The position numbers were made by a program, and so were the translations under genes. The notes below the pieces were generated by a model. That model worked only from the letters and a program-made list of their open reading frames with translations, had not been told where the DNA came from and did not search any database. A stretch of 64,000 nt of DNA. Source: Leifsonia sp. Leaf264 (GTDB lineage Bacteria > Actinomycetota > Actinomycetes > Actinomycetales > Microbacteriaceae). The DNA lies in contig NZ_LMMR01000005.1 in the NCBI RefSeq assembly GCF_001422325.1, positions 186,001 to 250,000 on the forward strand, read 5' to 3'. Positions 44,962-53,134 of this stretch are shown in pieces; positions within the stretch are counted from its first letter, which is position 1; each line of letters opens with the position of its first letter.

Positions 44962-45633
44962 GTGCAGATAGCCGAAGGTTGGTACGACGACCAGGCCACG
45001 CCCGGTGTGGAGCGGTGGTGGGACGGAAACACCTGGACCGGCGCCACGCGCCCGTCGTCCAGTCAGGTGCCTCCACCGTATCGACCGACTGAGCCGACCG
45101 TCACCCTGGCGCCTCCGGTCGGGGCGCCGGTTGTCGCTCTTCCGGCTAAGCGGAGCAGCACCCTGCTGGGGCTGATATCGGGGATAGCGGGAATCGTCGG
45201 GTTTGTCCTGTCGTGGTTCTGGATGATGCCCGGCGTGCTGGTGTCCGGCGCCGCAGTCGCCGCTGGAATCGTGGCCTTGGTCCGGGCGAAGCAGCAGCAC
45301 CTAAAGCGTGCGTGGGCGGTCGTGGCCGTTTCGGTCGGCGGGGTTGGGTTCCTGCTGGCGGCGTTCTGGGTTTTCAGCCTCACAGACGGGTACAAGGAGC
45401 TGTACAACTCCAGCGCCGTCACTGAGGTCGAGGATGGCATCACCGCCGATTGGAACCGTGATGCGATCGAGAACGACCGCGCCTTCCGGGCCGTGGAGAC
45501 GGAATGCCCGCCTGCTTCGTCAATGGTTGATGGAGATCTGTGGCTCTGCACTACCACTTTCGACGACAGCACTACGCTCGGTGTGACCGTGACGTTTGCG
45601 GAGGGGAAGTACACGTGGGATCTCACCCAGTGA
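44962..45633 (+). CDS. DUF2510 membrane protein with DUF4333-like domain (223 aa)
   Basis: A GTG at 44962 follows GAGGAGG. Residues 1-31 are a DUF2510 domain (AEGWYDDQATPGVERWWDGN). A Pro/Val linker and three spans follow (LLGLISGIAGIVGFVLSWFW; VLVSGAAVAAGIVALVR; AVVAVSVGGVGFLLAAFWVF). An extracytoplasmic domain ends CTTTFDDSTTLGVTVTFAEG, the DUF4333 type with one cysteine pair. Such proteins are common actinobacterial envelope proteins of unknown role. Monocistronic with TACTCT as possible -10; no operon motif. Confidence 0.82.
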   Translation: MQIAEGWYDDQATPGVERWWDGNTWTGATRPSSSQVPPPYRPTEPTVTLAPPVGAPVVALPAKRSSTLLGLISGIAGIVGFVLSWFWMMPGVLVSGAAVAAGIVALVRAKQQHLKRAWAVVAVSVGGVGFLLAAFWVFSLTDGYKELYNSSAVTEVEDGITADWNRDAIENDRAFRAVETECPPASSMVDGDLWLCTTTFDDSTTLGVTVTFAEGKYTWDLTQ

Positions 45634-45648
45634 GCCCGCGGGGTGTTG

Positions 45649-46272
45649 TCAGCGGTTGATTTCCCGGCCTGCCGGGTCCACCCAGTCGGCTGTGGTTCGG
45701 TTGGGGAACACCTCGAACGGTGGCAACGGGTCGGACAGGTGCCGGGTGACGTACCCGCCGGCGTCGACCCAGTCGAGCCCTGAGAGGGTGTTGATCGCGT
45801 TCAGGAAGTCGATCGCTCGGACAGCCATCACCGTGTGGCGCATGTACCCGTCGGGTTCAGAGTCGTAGATGCCGAAGCTGACGGTGGCTGCATGGTTTGA
45901 CGGGATGACGACTGGGTTGCCGCGGTCGGAGAAGAACGTGCCGGGGCCCTGGATGCGGGTGTCGAACGCGAGGTCGGGTCCGAGCAGTCCGATGATCCGC
46001 CAGTGGTTCCGGTCGGGTCGGGCGCTGCGTCGTTCGGCGAGGCGAACGTCGGTGAACTTCACCTCCAGCTCCTGTGTGATGACGTGGAGGATGTCGGAGA
46101 GGAGGACGATGGTGGCTCGCGGGTCGGTGTCCGGTCGTCCCTTGATGCGGATGGTCACCATCAGGTAGTTGGGGTCTCCGGCGGATCCGAGGTCGAGCTC
46201 GTACAGCCCGTCGCTGGACTCCAGGGTGATCTGCTGTGTGGGTGCGGCCAGCGCACCGGTGCTCGCGGTCAC
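45649..46272 (-). CDS. uncharacterised protein (207 aa)
   Basis: A GTG at 46272 overlaps the stop of the preceding gene (GTGA). Beta-rich throughout (ITLESSDGLYELDLGSAGDP; MVTIRIKGRPDTDPRATI; TVSFGIYDSEPDGYM), ending near AGREINR. No signal, span or catalytic motif. Last of three genes behind the DnaE-like gene. No family recognised. Confidence 0.74.
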   Translation of the reverse strand: MTASTGALAAPTQQITLESSDGLYELDLGSAGDPNYLMVTIRIKGRPDTDPRATIVLLSDILHVITQELEVKFTDVRLAERRSARPDRNHWRIIGLLGPDLAFDTRIQGPGTFFSDRGNPVVIPSNHAATVSFGIYDSEPDGYMRHTVMAVRAIDFLNAINTLSGLDWVDAGGYVTRHLSDPLPPFEVFPNRTTADWVDPAGREINR

Positions 46273-46973
46273 GGCTTCGTGGGGCGGTAGTCGGAGTACC
46301 GGGTGGTGACCTGGCGGACGAGGTAGATGTCCGGCTGGGCGGCGACGTGCACGTCGTACCACTTCTCGGCTTCCTCCTGCGTGCCGACGCGGAGGTTCCC
46401 CGGCCATGCCGGGTGGCCGAGGCACAGCCACTCCTCAGTGGTGTCGGCGGCCTTCTCGTACGCGGGACGTTCGGGGATGAGGACAGGCTGGCGTTCCGGC
46501 TGCAGCGGTGCGGTCTCCGGGTCCGGGTTCGACCAGATGTGCCACACCGGGTCGCGAAGGATCCAGGCTGGCTCGATCGAGCCGATGCCGTCGGTGCCTT
46601 CCATGTCGGACCAGCCACCGAAGTTCTGGTAGATCTCCGGGGAGTCTCCAGTGCCGGCGACGATGATCGACCGCTGCGGGAGTTCGCCGAGGCTGTGCTC
46701 GGTCATGACCGCGGTCGCGGTGTCCCCGGGCGCCCACACGCGGGCGATGTTCTTCCGGTCGCGGACGGTGGCGATGACGATGATCGCCTCGTTGTCGTAG
46801 CCTCGGCCGGCATCATGGTCGGCTTCCGGGTCGACAAGACACCACTGGCTCCCCCACTTGCGGTAGATGTTCGTGCTGATGAACATGCCGTCGTTCGACC
46901 AGAGGACGATGATGCCGCCGGACGGAATCTCGGCGAGCTGCTCGACGGTGGTGATGGGGGTGCCTTGTGTCAT
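46269..46973 (-). CDS. uncharacterised protein (234 aa)
   Basis: The ATG at 46973 overlaps the DnaE-like stop (ATGA). Trp-rich beta segments (GGIIVLWSNDGMFISTNIYR; YRKWGSQWCLVD; AIIVIATVRDRKNIARVW) and a Pro-rich region before a Tyr-rich end (EKWYDVHVAAQPDIYLVRQV). Possibly a beta-propeller-like or lectin-like fold, not recognised. Coupled on both sides. Confidence 0.74.
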   Translation of the reverse strand: MTQGTPITTVEQLAEIPSGGIIVLWSNDGMFISTNIYRKWGSQWCLVDPEADHDAGRGYDNEAIIVIATVRDRKNIARVWAPGDTATAVMTEHSLGELPQRSIIVAGTGDSPEIYQNFGGWSDMEGTDGIGSIEPAWILRDPVWHIWSNPDPETAPLQPERQPVLIPERPAYEKAADTTEEWLCLGHPAWPGNLRVGTQEEAEKWYDVHVAAQPDIYLVRQVTTRYSDYRPTKP

Positions 46974-48334
46974 GCGCTGAGGGCTCGCTTTCGTACGTTG
47001 GAGGACTGCTTCGTGTTGGAAAAACGCTTGGGGGGAGTGCTTGCTTCGGCGAACTCGGCTGGCCAGTTCGTCTTCAGGTACGCAGTGGCGAACGCCACCT
47101 GAGCGAACGGGTAGGCGTGAGCTGCGGTGAACAGGGACGGAGCGTCGCGGTTGATCGAGTCGACAATCTTCGCGGTGGTCTCTTCGGAGAACGCCAGCTT
47201 CGGAGATCCGTCCGCTGCGGTGTCTCGCAGCGCTCCGGACCGGAAGTCCTCCATCGTGCGGGTCCACAGGTCCCCGTCCTTCTTCGCCACTGCTCGCCGG
47301 AGTATGCCTCGGCCCCGGATGTCCAAGCCTGCGACAGCGGTTCCGAGCCGCATCAGCTGCTCCAGGTACGTCCAGACACCGCGGGTGTCGTCGAGGATGC
47401 TGGCGATCACAGCACGTTCAGCCGGGTCGGTGGTGTACTCCGAGTAGTCGAGCAGGTCACCTGAAGCCCGGCCGGCGAACAAGTCGGTGAGGCCGGCCTC
47501 GAGCGGTGCGGGACGGAACAGTGCGATGGTCGCGGCGAGATCGTGGAGTGAACCCGGTTTCACCCGGGCGGCGAAACCCTGAACACCGGCAGAGTCCAGG
47601 CAGAAGCACTCGTTGGTGTCCCCGTTGGCGATTGCATCCCAGGTCTTCCGAACGCGGGAGTCGTCCATGTTGGTGTGGGCGAGGAGGGCGGATGCGTCGA
47701 TCCGGGTTCCGGTGCGCTGTTCGATGAGCTGAACGGTGTCGGTCACGATGTCGATGTGGGCCAACCGGAGGATCTGGACGGTCAGCGGTTCGGCGCCGAG
47801 GTCCACGACCTCTTCGAACCAGCGGGGCGACTCAGACCTCCATGTTGAGGAAATGAAGCCGTGCAGCTTGTCGCCGCCGCGGCCGACGGGGAGACCCACC
47901 TCCGGGAAGTTGTTCCGCCCCTGGCTGATGAACAGGTCGAACAACAGGTTGGTGGCGATCGGGTCGACAGCGGTCACACCGAGGACGTACAGGATGATAG
48001 AGCCTGCCGCGGTTCCGCGTCCCGGGCCGACGACAACGTCCTCCCGTTCTGCGGCTTCCACGATCGCGTGCATCGTCAGGTAGTGGTCCACGAACCCGAC
48101 GGTGCGGATGTACGCGAGCTCGTCGTTCAGCCTGGTCCGCACGGTGGCCGGAAGGTCTGTGCCGTAGCGGCGCTCAGCTCCTTGTCGGACGAGGGTGACG
48201 AGGTGCTGTGCGTTGGTCGCCTCTGGGTCATCCGCAAAGCCGATGCTTGTGGCGGCGTGAGCAGCTGTGTACTTCTCACCGGTCTTTCCGGCGCGGGTGC
48301 GGGCGATGCTCTTCGCCTTGCGGTTCTTCGTCAT
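46970..48334 (-). CDS. DNA polymerase III alpha-like protein lacking catalytic aspartates (454 aa)
   Basis: It covers only the palm-to-fingers part of DnaE; PHP, OB and tau-binding regions are absent. The palm hallmark VVGPGRGTAAGSIILYVLGV (about 100-119) and the downstream FCLDSAGVQGFAARVKPGSL and LFRPAPLEAGL are clear homology. The terminal HAYPFAQVAFATAYLKTNWP matches the DnaE end of fingers. The catalytic motif PD(I/F)D(I/V)D after NPERV is replaced by RNNFPEVGLPV. The third aspartate site (KFDFLG) is also changed, to VQILRLA. It cannot act as a polymerase as seen; a regulator, decoy or primer-binding role is inference. The ATG at 48334 has GGAG upstream; a 52-codon ORF from the motif ATG overlaps it (ATGA). 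Confidence 0.85.
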   Translation of the reverse strand: MTKNRKAKSIARTRAGKTGEKYTAAHAATSIGFADDPEATNAQHLVTLVRQGAERRYGTDLPATVRTRLNDELAYIRTVGFVDHYLTMHAIVEAAEREDVVVGPGRGTAAGSIILYVLGVTAVDPIATNLLFDLFISQGRNNFPEVGLPVGRGGDKLHGFISSTWRSESPRWFEEVVDLGAEPLTVQILRLAHIDIVTDTVQLIEQRTGTRIDASALLAHTNMDDSRVRKTWDAIANGDTNECFCLDSAGVQGFAARVKPGSLHDLAATIALFRPAPLEAGLTDLFAGRASGDLLDYSEYTTDPAERAVIASILDDTRGVWTYLEQLMRLGTAVAGLDIRGRGILRRAVAKKDGDLWTRTMEDFRSGALRDTAADGSPKLAFSEETTAKIVDSINRDAPSLFTAAHAYPFAQVAFATAYLKTNWPAEFAEASTPPKRFSNTKQSSNVRKRALSA

Positions 48335-48480
48335 GGTGCTCTCCATCTGGTCGGTCCCGCGCCACAACCGTTCTGGAAGGTGGTGTGTGTGTCGTCTGCG
48401 ATTCCGTGAACCTTCCCCTCTGCGGTGGCAGCCGCGCGGGGGCGAGACACCTCAGGTGGAGGCGAGCAGATCCGCCTCAC

Positions 48481-48496
48481 CACCTGCATGCGCGGA
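48481..48496 (-). promoter_or_regulatory. operon motif, class 1 with leader M-Q-V-V-R-R
   Basis: TCCGCGCATGCAGGTG in gene sense, about 150 bp ahead of the DnaE-like gene. The ATG opens a 52-codon ORF, M-Q-V-V-R-R onward, whose stop overlaps the DnaE-like start (ATGA). Confidence 0.65.
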
Positions 48497-48511
48497 TACG
48501 CCAGGTTTTGA

Positions 48512-48736
48512 TCAACCTGCCGAGGTCGTGCTCGCTCCACAGGGGCGCGAGACATCCGCCGTCGCTGTCCCATCTGACTGGGAGATCACCTGCTCCAACG
48601 CGATGATGGCGAGCGTGATCCGGTGTCGGACGATGGCCGAGGTGATGTCGTTGCGGTCCAGGGTGCTTCTGAGAGCGTCCGCGATGTGCGGGTAGTCCTC
48701 CGGCTGGACCGCCCTGGAAGTGAATCCGTCAGTCAT
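48512..48736 (-). CDS. uncharacterised helical protein (74 aa)
   Basis: ATGA-coupled to the HD gene. Begins MTDGFTSRAVQPEDYPHIAD; a helix-rich middle (NDITSAIVRHRITLAIIALE) and Ser/Ala-rich tail. No signal or cysteine pair. Third gene of the operon led by the motif at 50051. No family recognised. Confidence 0.72.
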   Translation of the reverse strand: MTDGFTSRAVQPEDYPHIADALRSTLDRNDITSAIVRHRITLAIIALEQVISQSDGTATADVSRPCGASTTSAG

Positions 48737-49425
48737 CGGCCGAGGGCCCGGTTTCGGAGGAACTGCATACGCTCCTTCGAGACGGGGGTGCCAGGTCGGC
48801 TGTGGGTCGCTTCGAGCTTCCGGGTGACCCGGTCGTAGACGGCTTGCTCGTCGAAGACGTCGGCCGGGTCAGCGTTGATACGGGCGGTGCCGGTGAGGTA
48901 CTCGAACAGGTCCAGGAACCGGCGCTCCGCCACCTCCGGCGCCCACCCTTCGATGCGTACCGGCAGCTGGGTGACGAGGTCGTCCAGCTCCCACCGGTCT
49001 GCCCGGGGCATGAGTGCGTTCCGTTCGGTCAGGAGGATGCGGGTGTCCGCTTCCTTGACCGCCGCTTTGATCTCCGGGGTGATGGTCAACCCGAAACGGG
49101 CGGCGATCGCATCTGCGACCTTGTTCTCCACCCGCTTGTACTCGGGAAAGAACTGCTTCAGCGGGGTGATCATGTCGCCGACGTACGCTTCGGTGCCGTC
49201 GTGCAGCAGCCCGTACAGGGCGGTGTCCCGGTCGGTGAACTGCTCGCTGACGAGGACGCTGTGCTCAGCGACGGAGTAGAACGAGTCGATCTGCCCGTTG
49301 AACCGGCACAGCAGCGACAGCCCATGCGCGATGTCTTCCAGGTGGATGTGGTCCGGGTTCGGGTCCATCGGGGTGAACCGCTGCCCGGTGTACGTCTGCA
49401 TCCAACCCCACTTCACGTCCGTCAT
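48733..49425 (-). CDS. HD-domain phosphohydrolase, YfbR-like (230 aa)
   Basis: An HD fold close to 5'-deoxynucleotidase YfbR and related phage enzymes. The first metal histidine is in SVAEHSVLVSEQF, the HD pair is in LYGLLHDGTEAYVGDMITPL, and a later Asp closes the site. The expected activity is removal of phosphate from a nucleotide, typically dNMP. The N-terminal 40 residues (GWMQTYTGQRFTPMDPNPDH) match the usual start. ATGA-coupled to both neighbours; part of the motif-led 50024 operon. Confidence 0.88.
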   Translation of the reverse strand: MTDVKWGWMQTYTGQRFTPMDPNPDHIHLEDIAHGLSLLCRFNGQIDSFYSVAEHSVLVSEQFTDRDTALYGLLHDGTEAYVGDMITPLKQFFPEYKRVENKVADAIAARFGLTITPEIKAAVKEADTRILLTERNALMPRADRWELDDLVTQLPVRIEGWAPEVAERRFLDLFEYLTGTARINADPADVFDEQAVYDRVTRKLEATHSRPGTPVSKERMQFLRNRALGR

Positions 49426-50024
49426 GCGACGCTCGCGGCGGCCTGGCGGGCGAACAGGTGCGGGGCGACGGCAGCTGCCTTGTCGACGAACTCGGTGAAG
49501 TCGCGTCCTCTGACTTCGGATGGGTCGAGAGTGCGGGTGTAGCCGCCCACGACGTCGACTCGGTTTCCCCGGTTGTCGGCGACGTGCTCCGCGAGCAGCC
49601 TGTTGTGCCGTTTCACTCCTCCGGCATGCCAGGGGCTGTAGTGGTCGACGACCCTGACGGCTACCGCCTTGAAGACGGTGTATCCGTCCTGGAACTCGAA
49701 GCCGTCGTCGATTGTGACGGTCTGCTCGGTGGTTCCGGTGAACTCGGTCGGACCGGTCACGGTTGCAGCGCCGACCGCGATCACGGCGGGCAGTGTCTGG
49801 GCGGGCCTCCCGGTGTACGGGTCGATGATCTGTTCGGGGATGCCGATACCGGCGGCGAGGAGAGCTCCGACGACCTTGTCGGCCAGTTCGATCCTGTCGA
49901 GGTCGGCGACGTTGATGTGCTCGAGGGCGTCGACGATGACGTTCTTCGCGGCGCTCACCTCGGCGGGTTCGTAGAACTCCGGAAGTTTGTCGGCGGCGAT
50001 GGTCGCAGCGGTGGTGAAGGTCAC
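49422..50024 (-). CDS. uncharacterised protein (200 aa)
   Basis: A GTG at 50024 follows GAGGAG. Helical ends around a beta-rich middle (GIPEQIIDPYTGRPAQTLPA; DDGFEFQDGYTVFKAVAVRV; FTEFVDKAAAVAPHLFARQA). No signal or cysteines. First gene of the operon; no family recognised. Confidence 0.74.
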   Translation of the reverse strand: MTFTTAATIAADKLPEFYEPAEVSAAKNVIVDALEHINVADLDRIELADKVVGALLAAGIGIPEQIIDPYTGRPAQTLPAVIAVGAATVTGPTEFTGTTEQTVTIDDGFEFQDGYTVFKAVAVRVVDHYSPWHAGGVKRHNRLLAEHVADNRGNRVDVVGGYTRTLDPSEVRGRDFTEFVDKAAAVAPHLFARQAAASVA

Positions 50025-50050
50025 GGGGCTCCTCAGTGAAAGGTTGTTGC

Positions 50051-50066
50051 CCCCTTCATGTGCGGA
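50051..50066 (-). promoter_or_regulatory. operon motif, class 1
   Basis: TCCGCACATGAAGGGG in gene sense, 30 bp before the 200-residue gene. The motif ATG opens M-K-G-A-T-T-F-H and stops before the ribosome site. Confidence 0.75.
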
Positions 50067-50096
50067 ACCGCGTGATTGTGCTGGCTGTCGCCCGCC

Positions 50097-50258
50097 CTAG
50101 CTGTTGACGTTCGCCTCGTACTCGGCGTCACGGTAGCCCTCAGACCACTTCTCCTGCTGAGCGTCGCGGAGCACCTTCACAGCCTCATCAGTCGGCTCAA
50201 CATCCCAGAGCCCCTGGGCGCGGAGGATGTCCCGGACGATGTTCTTGTCGGTCTTCAC
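50097..50258 (-). CDS. acidic small protein (53 aa)
   Basis: Found by translating the complement directly. A GTG at 50258 follows GGAAGG. The 53 residues are a charged helix pair (KTDKNIVRDILRAQGLWDVE; AVKVLRDAQQEKWSEGYRDA) ending AEYEANVNS. A class 1 motif lies 30 bp upstream and the stop is before the next motif, so it is a monocistronic unit. No family recognised. Confidence 0.65.
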   Translation of the reverse strand: MKTDKNIVRDILRAQGLWDVEPTDEAVKVLRDAQQEKWSEGYRDAEYEANVNS

Positions 50259-50284
50259 AGCGGTGGCCTTCCTGTCTTCTCAGG

Positions 50285-50299
50285 ACCTACATGCGCGGA
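50285..50299 (-). promoter_or_regulatory. operon motif, class 1 (TCCGCGCATG)
   Basis: TCCGCGCATGTAGGTCC in gene sense, 30 bp before the 53-residue gene. The motif ATG is followed by TAG. Confidence 0.75.
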
Positions 50300-50365
50300 T
50301 GGTGGATGTTGTGACGGGCTAGGGCGCGGTAGTTCGGATGGCCGCCCACGTCACCACATCGAGGA

Positions 50366-50548
50366 TCACTTCCTGGATGCCCGCTCGCGCCGTCTCAGCA
50401 CGATGCCGTACATCCCTTGGGTCGCAGCTACCGCCAGGAAGATCCACGCCAGCCATCGCTTGTCATCCTCGTAGATGAAGGCGAGCACGGAAAGCCCGGC
50501 CCAGACCAGCGTCAGCTGGAACTGGACACCGCTGGTGCGCCATGACAT
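50366..50548 (-). CDS. two-span small membrane protein (60 aa)
   Basis: Spans at about residues 10-26 (FQLTLVWAGLSVLAFIY) and 31-49 (WLAWIFLAVAATQGMYGIVL), then a basic tail (RRRERASRK). The ATG at 50548 sits eight bases after the preceding stop, so the two are coupled. No family recognised. Confidence 0.68.
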   Translation of the reverse strand: MSWRTSGVQFQLTLVWAGLSVLAFIYEDDKRWLAWIFLAVAATQGMYGIVLRRRERASRK

Positions 50549-50555
50549 CTCGACG

Positions 50556-50813
50556 TCAGCTGTTTGAGGCGTACGCCTGAAGGTCCTGGTCGCTGTACCA
50601 GCCGGTGCGGCCGGTGGCGGGGAACAGCACCTGGGTGCGGCTAGCCTGCCGGCGGATGACCCACGCCCACGAGTCCGGTCCTGCGCCGACGTGCTGGACC
50701 TTCTCGTCCGTGTGCTCCGGCAGTTCGCTGTCGGGGAGCTGCGGACCGCCGGCGGTCATGATCACAACAGCAGGGGTGTCTGAAGGTCCGTCTGCGGACG
50801 GGTTCGAGGTCAT
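50556..50813 (-). CDS. uncharacterised protein (85 aa)
   Basis: The ATG at 50813 follows GGAGAG. Pro/Ser-rich head, then a beta-rich part (AVVIMTAGGPQLPDSELPEH; GPDSWAWVIRRQASRTQVLF; TGRTGWYSDQDLQAYA). No signal. Upstream there is only a weak CGCCACATC-like site, not a full motif. No family recognised. Confidence 0.7.
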   Translation of the reverse strand: MTSNPSADGPSDTPAVVIMTAGGPQLPDSELPEHTDEKVQHVGAGPDSWAWVIRRQASRTQVLFPATGRTGWYSDQDLQAYASNS

Positions 50814-50900
50814 GCTCTCTCCGAGTTCTGTGGATGATGTGGCGCCGGCGTCGACGAGGTCAGCGTAACGGCTACCCACTCACCGCCGCGGCGTGTGTGG

Positions 50901-51608
50901 TTAGGAGTTCTGTGCGGCGGCCGACAAGTCGTACACCACGTTCTTGCCTTCGAATCGGACGCCTGTGGCCAGCGGTGGGAGATTCTCAGTGAGCGGCGCC
51001 GCCGTTTCCAGGTTGACGTTCGCGGAGAACATACCCTGCTCCGATCTCTGGGTCAGGTACTGGATGACGTCCTGCTTCACCGTCGGGTACAGGTTCAGGT
51101 CGTCGAGGTCGATCTTCGCGAAAAGGTTCGCGTCCTTGTTGGTGGCGTCGGTGCCGAGGAAACCCATCTCCATGCCCGGGTCGCGGTCCCAGAACTGAAG
51201 GTAATGCGGGGCTACTCGGGAGAAGATAGAGATCGACCAGGTCGCGTAGCGCACCTCCGGGAGCGGCACAGTGTCCGTCAAGGCCTCATCACCGAGTGCC
51301 GGGTTCAGCAGCCCGCGGTACTTCACCGGCCTCTCGAACCGGAGGAAGCTGAGGTTGCTGTCGACTTCGAAACGGATAGCTTGCTGTGCCCTTAGGAACC
51401 GCTTGTTTCGTGCCTGGATGAAGAACCCGCCACCGACAATGAACAGTGGAAGGAACCCGACGGTGATGCCGAACCAGCGGACAGATTGGCTGAACAGATC
51501 CGTCGGGACGTCGTGCCGGTTCAACAAAGCGATCGCCGGAACCAAACACACCGAGACGATGGCAAGCAACCCGATTGAGATGAAGATGTCTGTTTTGCTG
51601 ATGCGCAT
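50901..51608 (-). CDS. membrane protein (235 aa)
   Basis: Two spans: residues about 8-29 (IFISIGLLAIVSVCLVPAIA) and 45-68 (FGITVGFLPLFIVGGGFFIQ). A basic patch and soluble beta-rich domain follow (FEVDSNLSFLRFERPVKYRG; YATWSISIFSRVAPHYLQFW; ANLFAKIDLDDLNLYP). The ATG at 51608 follows GAAAGG and lies five bases after the preceding stop. No family recognised. Confidence 0.74.
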   Translation of the reverse strand: MRISKTDIFISIGLLAIVSVCLVPAIALLNRHDVPTDLFSQSVRWFGITVGFLPLFIVGGGFFIQARNKRFLRAQQAIRFEVDSNLSFLRFERPVKYRGLLNPALGDEALTDTVPLPEVRYATWSISIFSRVAPHYLQFWDRDPGMEMGFLGTDATNKDANLFAKIDLDDLNLYPTVKQDVIQYLTQRSEQGMFSANVNLETAAPLTENLPPLATGVRFEGKNVVYDLSAAAQNS

Positions 51609-51613
51609 GTCGT

Positions 51614-52057
51614 TCAGCCTTTCGTCTCGTTGATCGCTTTCGCGAGGTTGATCGCGAGGGTGTTCGTTTCCGCCCAGTCCTCCGAATGGTTTGAGAGCGC
51701 CGCGCCGAGGATCTCGATCTGCGCGTTGATGATGTCGGGGCTGGACAAGCGGACGAGTCCAGAGGCTGCGTAGGCGTCGTTGCCGCCGAGTTTCGCCCAC
51801 CGGACGACCGCCTTGCGGACGCGGGGGTGGACCGGGTAGTCGCGGACGATGTCGAGCTTGTTGATGGCTCGACCGATCTGCTCACGGCCGTAGATCTCAG
51901 GATGGGTGTTCAGGTCAAGCTCGCCGAAGTCACCGGTGGACCCGTCGTCGAACTTCACCCGGTACGACCACGGTTCAACGAGGTCGGTGACGGTGCCGCC
52001 CCGGCCGTCGACATGCCGGATGCGGTTGCCGGGGTGGAACTTGTCGATGTCGCTCAT
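51614..52057 (-). CDS. protein with SH3/KOW-like N-terminus (147 aa)
   Basis: Residues 8-48 (PGNRIRHVDGRGGTVTDLVE then YRVKFDDGSTGDFGELDL) form a small beta-barrel of KOW/Tudor type. Helices follow (REQIGRAINKLDIVRDYPVH; HPRVRKAVVRWAKLGG; DIINAQIEILGAALSNH). Such barrels bind nucleic acid or proteins. Middle gene of a three-gene operon behind the motif at 52571. Not assigned further. Confidence 0.75.
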   Translation of the reverse strand: MSDIDKFHPGNRIRHVDGRGGTVTDLVEPWSYRVKFDDGSTGDFGELDLNTHPEIYGREQIGRAINKLDIVRDYPVHPRVRKAVVRWAKLGGNDAYAASGLVRLSSPDIINAQIEILGAALSNHSEDWAETNTLAINLAKAINETKG

Positions 52058-52070
52058 GCACGTTCTCGGT

Positions 52071-52568
52071 TCAGGTTGCGGGGCGGTCGTTGATCGCAGC
52101 GACGAGCTCGCCGACGAGATTCTCGTCGAACGTCCACATCAGCTTCGCGTCGTACGCCCACCATGCGTCAGTACGCCGGAGGTGGTCGTCGAGGTCTCCT
52201 GAGAACCGTCCTTCGAGGCGGGTGTACTCCGAAGCGTCAATGTGCGGCTCAGCGACCCAGTCGGAGAACGCTTCGATGGCCTGGTCGATCGACTGGGCGG
52301 GACCGGCGAAGTGCACGGGGACGGTGTTTCCGTCGCGGGTGACGTCTTTGCTGCGGGTGACGATCTCGCCGGCGGCGCGGAGCTCACGGAGGTGCCGGCC
52401 GGGGCTTTCGAACTCGGTCGCACCCATGTATTCCAGCTGCACGTGGGAGTCGAAACCGGTCTTGAACGTGCGGGCCTGCACGCCCATCCGATGCGTACGG
52501 TAGAACGAACGCGGGGTAGCCGGGTCGATGACGGGGGCGGCCGGTGTCTTCTGGAACGGGTTCTTCAT
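52071..52568 (-). CDS. uncharacterised phage-like protein (165 aa)
   Basis: The ATG at 52568 lies right at the motif (ATG to ATG eleven bases). The stretch VQLEYMGATEFESPGRHLRE resembles a YMGS-EFE element seen in small phage and plasmid proteins of unknown role. Helices near the end (DWVAEPHIDASEYTRLEGRF; NLVGELVAAINDRP). No signal. Family unknown. Confidence 0.72.
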   Translation of the reverse strand: MKNPFQKTPAAPVIDPATPRSFYRTHRMGVQARTFKTGFDSHVQLEYMGATEFESPGRHLRELRAAGEIVTRSKDVTRDGNTVPVHFAGPAQSIDQAIEAFSDWVAEPHIDASEYTRLEGRFSGDLDDHLRRTDAWWAYDAKLMWTFDENLVGELVAAINDRPAT

Positions 52569-52570
52569 GT

Positions 52571-52586
52571 CACCAACATGCGCGGA
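52571..52586 (-). promoter_or_regulatory. operon motif, class 1 (TCCGCGCATG)
   Basis: TCCGCGCATGTTGGTGAC in gene sense. The motif ATG opens M-L-V-T and stops over the gene ATG (ATGA). Confidence 0.75.
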
Positions 52587-52660
52587 CGCCGGTCGTCTTG
52601 TGCGGCGGCGCGCCGAGCCGTTGAGTCATGTCGGGCGCTCTGATGCGCTGCCAGGCTCCG

Positions 52661-53134
52661 TCAGTCTCCTGCAGACCGGACGAACTCTCGTCGGGTCGAT
52701 TGGTCGTCAGGGTCACCGACGTTGATGACGAGCTTCACCGTGTTCGGGTCTGGCTCGATGACGATGATCAGGTTGCTGATCGTGGTGGGGTCGGACGGGT
52801 CGAGCTGGCCGTCGATCCAATCGAAGGTGATGTCGACCTGGGTGTCGTCGGTGGACGTCCGTTCCCAGACTCCTGCGCCAGATCGGTGCTTGCCTCGGAA
52901 GTTCCAGCCGATGACGTTGTCGATCGACGCCGTGCCGTCAGTGTTCAGGATGATCGTTTGGCCTTCGGCGGCGCCGATTCCCGACCATGATCCGGTGAGC
53001 TCGCCGTTCTCGACGAACCGGTCTGAAGCGACGATGTGCGTGAAGAGGAACGCTGCCACCGGGACCAGAACTAGCGCGGCGGCGCCGAGGAAGATCAGCA
53101 GAGGCGCATGGCGAGACCAGTCTGAGCGAGTCAT
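52661..53134 (-). CDS. membrane-anchored protein (157 aa)
   Basis: One span (residues about 9-33, APLLIFLGAAALVLVPVAAFLF) and a beta-rich domain of about 115 residues (GSWSGIGAAEGQTIILNTDG; DDTQVDITFDWIDGQLDP; NLIIVIEPDPNTVKLVIN), a fold like periplasmic lipocalin/DUF domains. ATGA-coupled to the gene before. Last of the three-gene operon behind 53832. No family recognised. Confidence 0.74.
   Translation of the reverse strand: MTRSDWSRHAPLLIFLGAAALVLVPVAAFLFTHIVASDRFVENGELTGSWSGIGAAEGQTIILNTDGTASIDNVIGWNFRGKHRSGAGVWERTSTDDTQVDITFDWIDGQLDPSDPTTISNLIIVIEPDPNTVKLVINVGDPDDQSTRREFVRSAGD

Noticed and set aside
52590-52660. Possible small gene between the motif at 52571 and the 52661 gene
   Set aside because: The frames are short with no ribosome site. 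The stretch is simply the end region of the 53134 gene and the gap before the motif.
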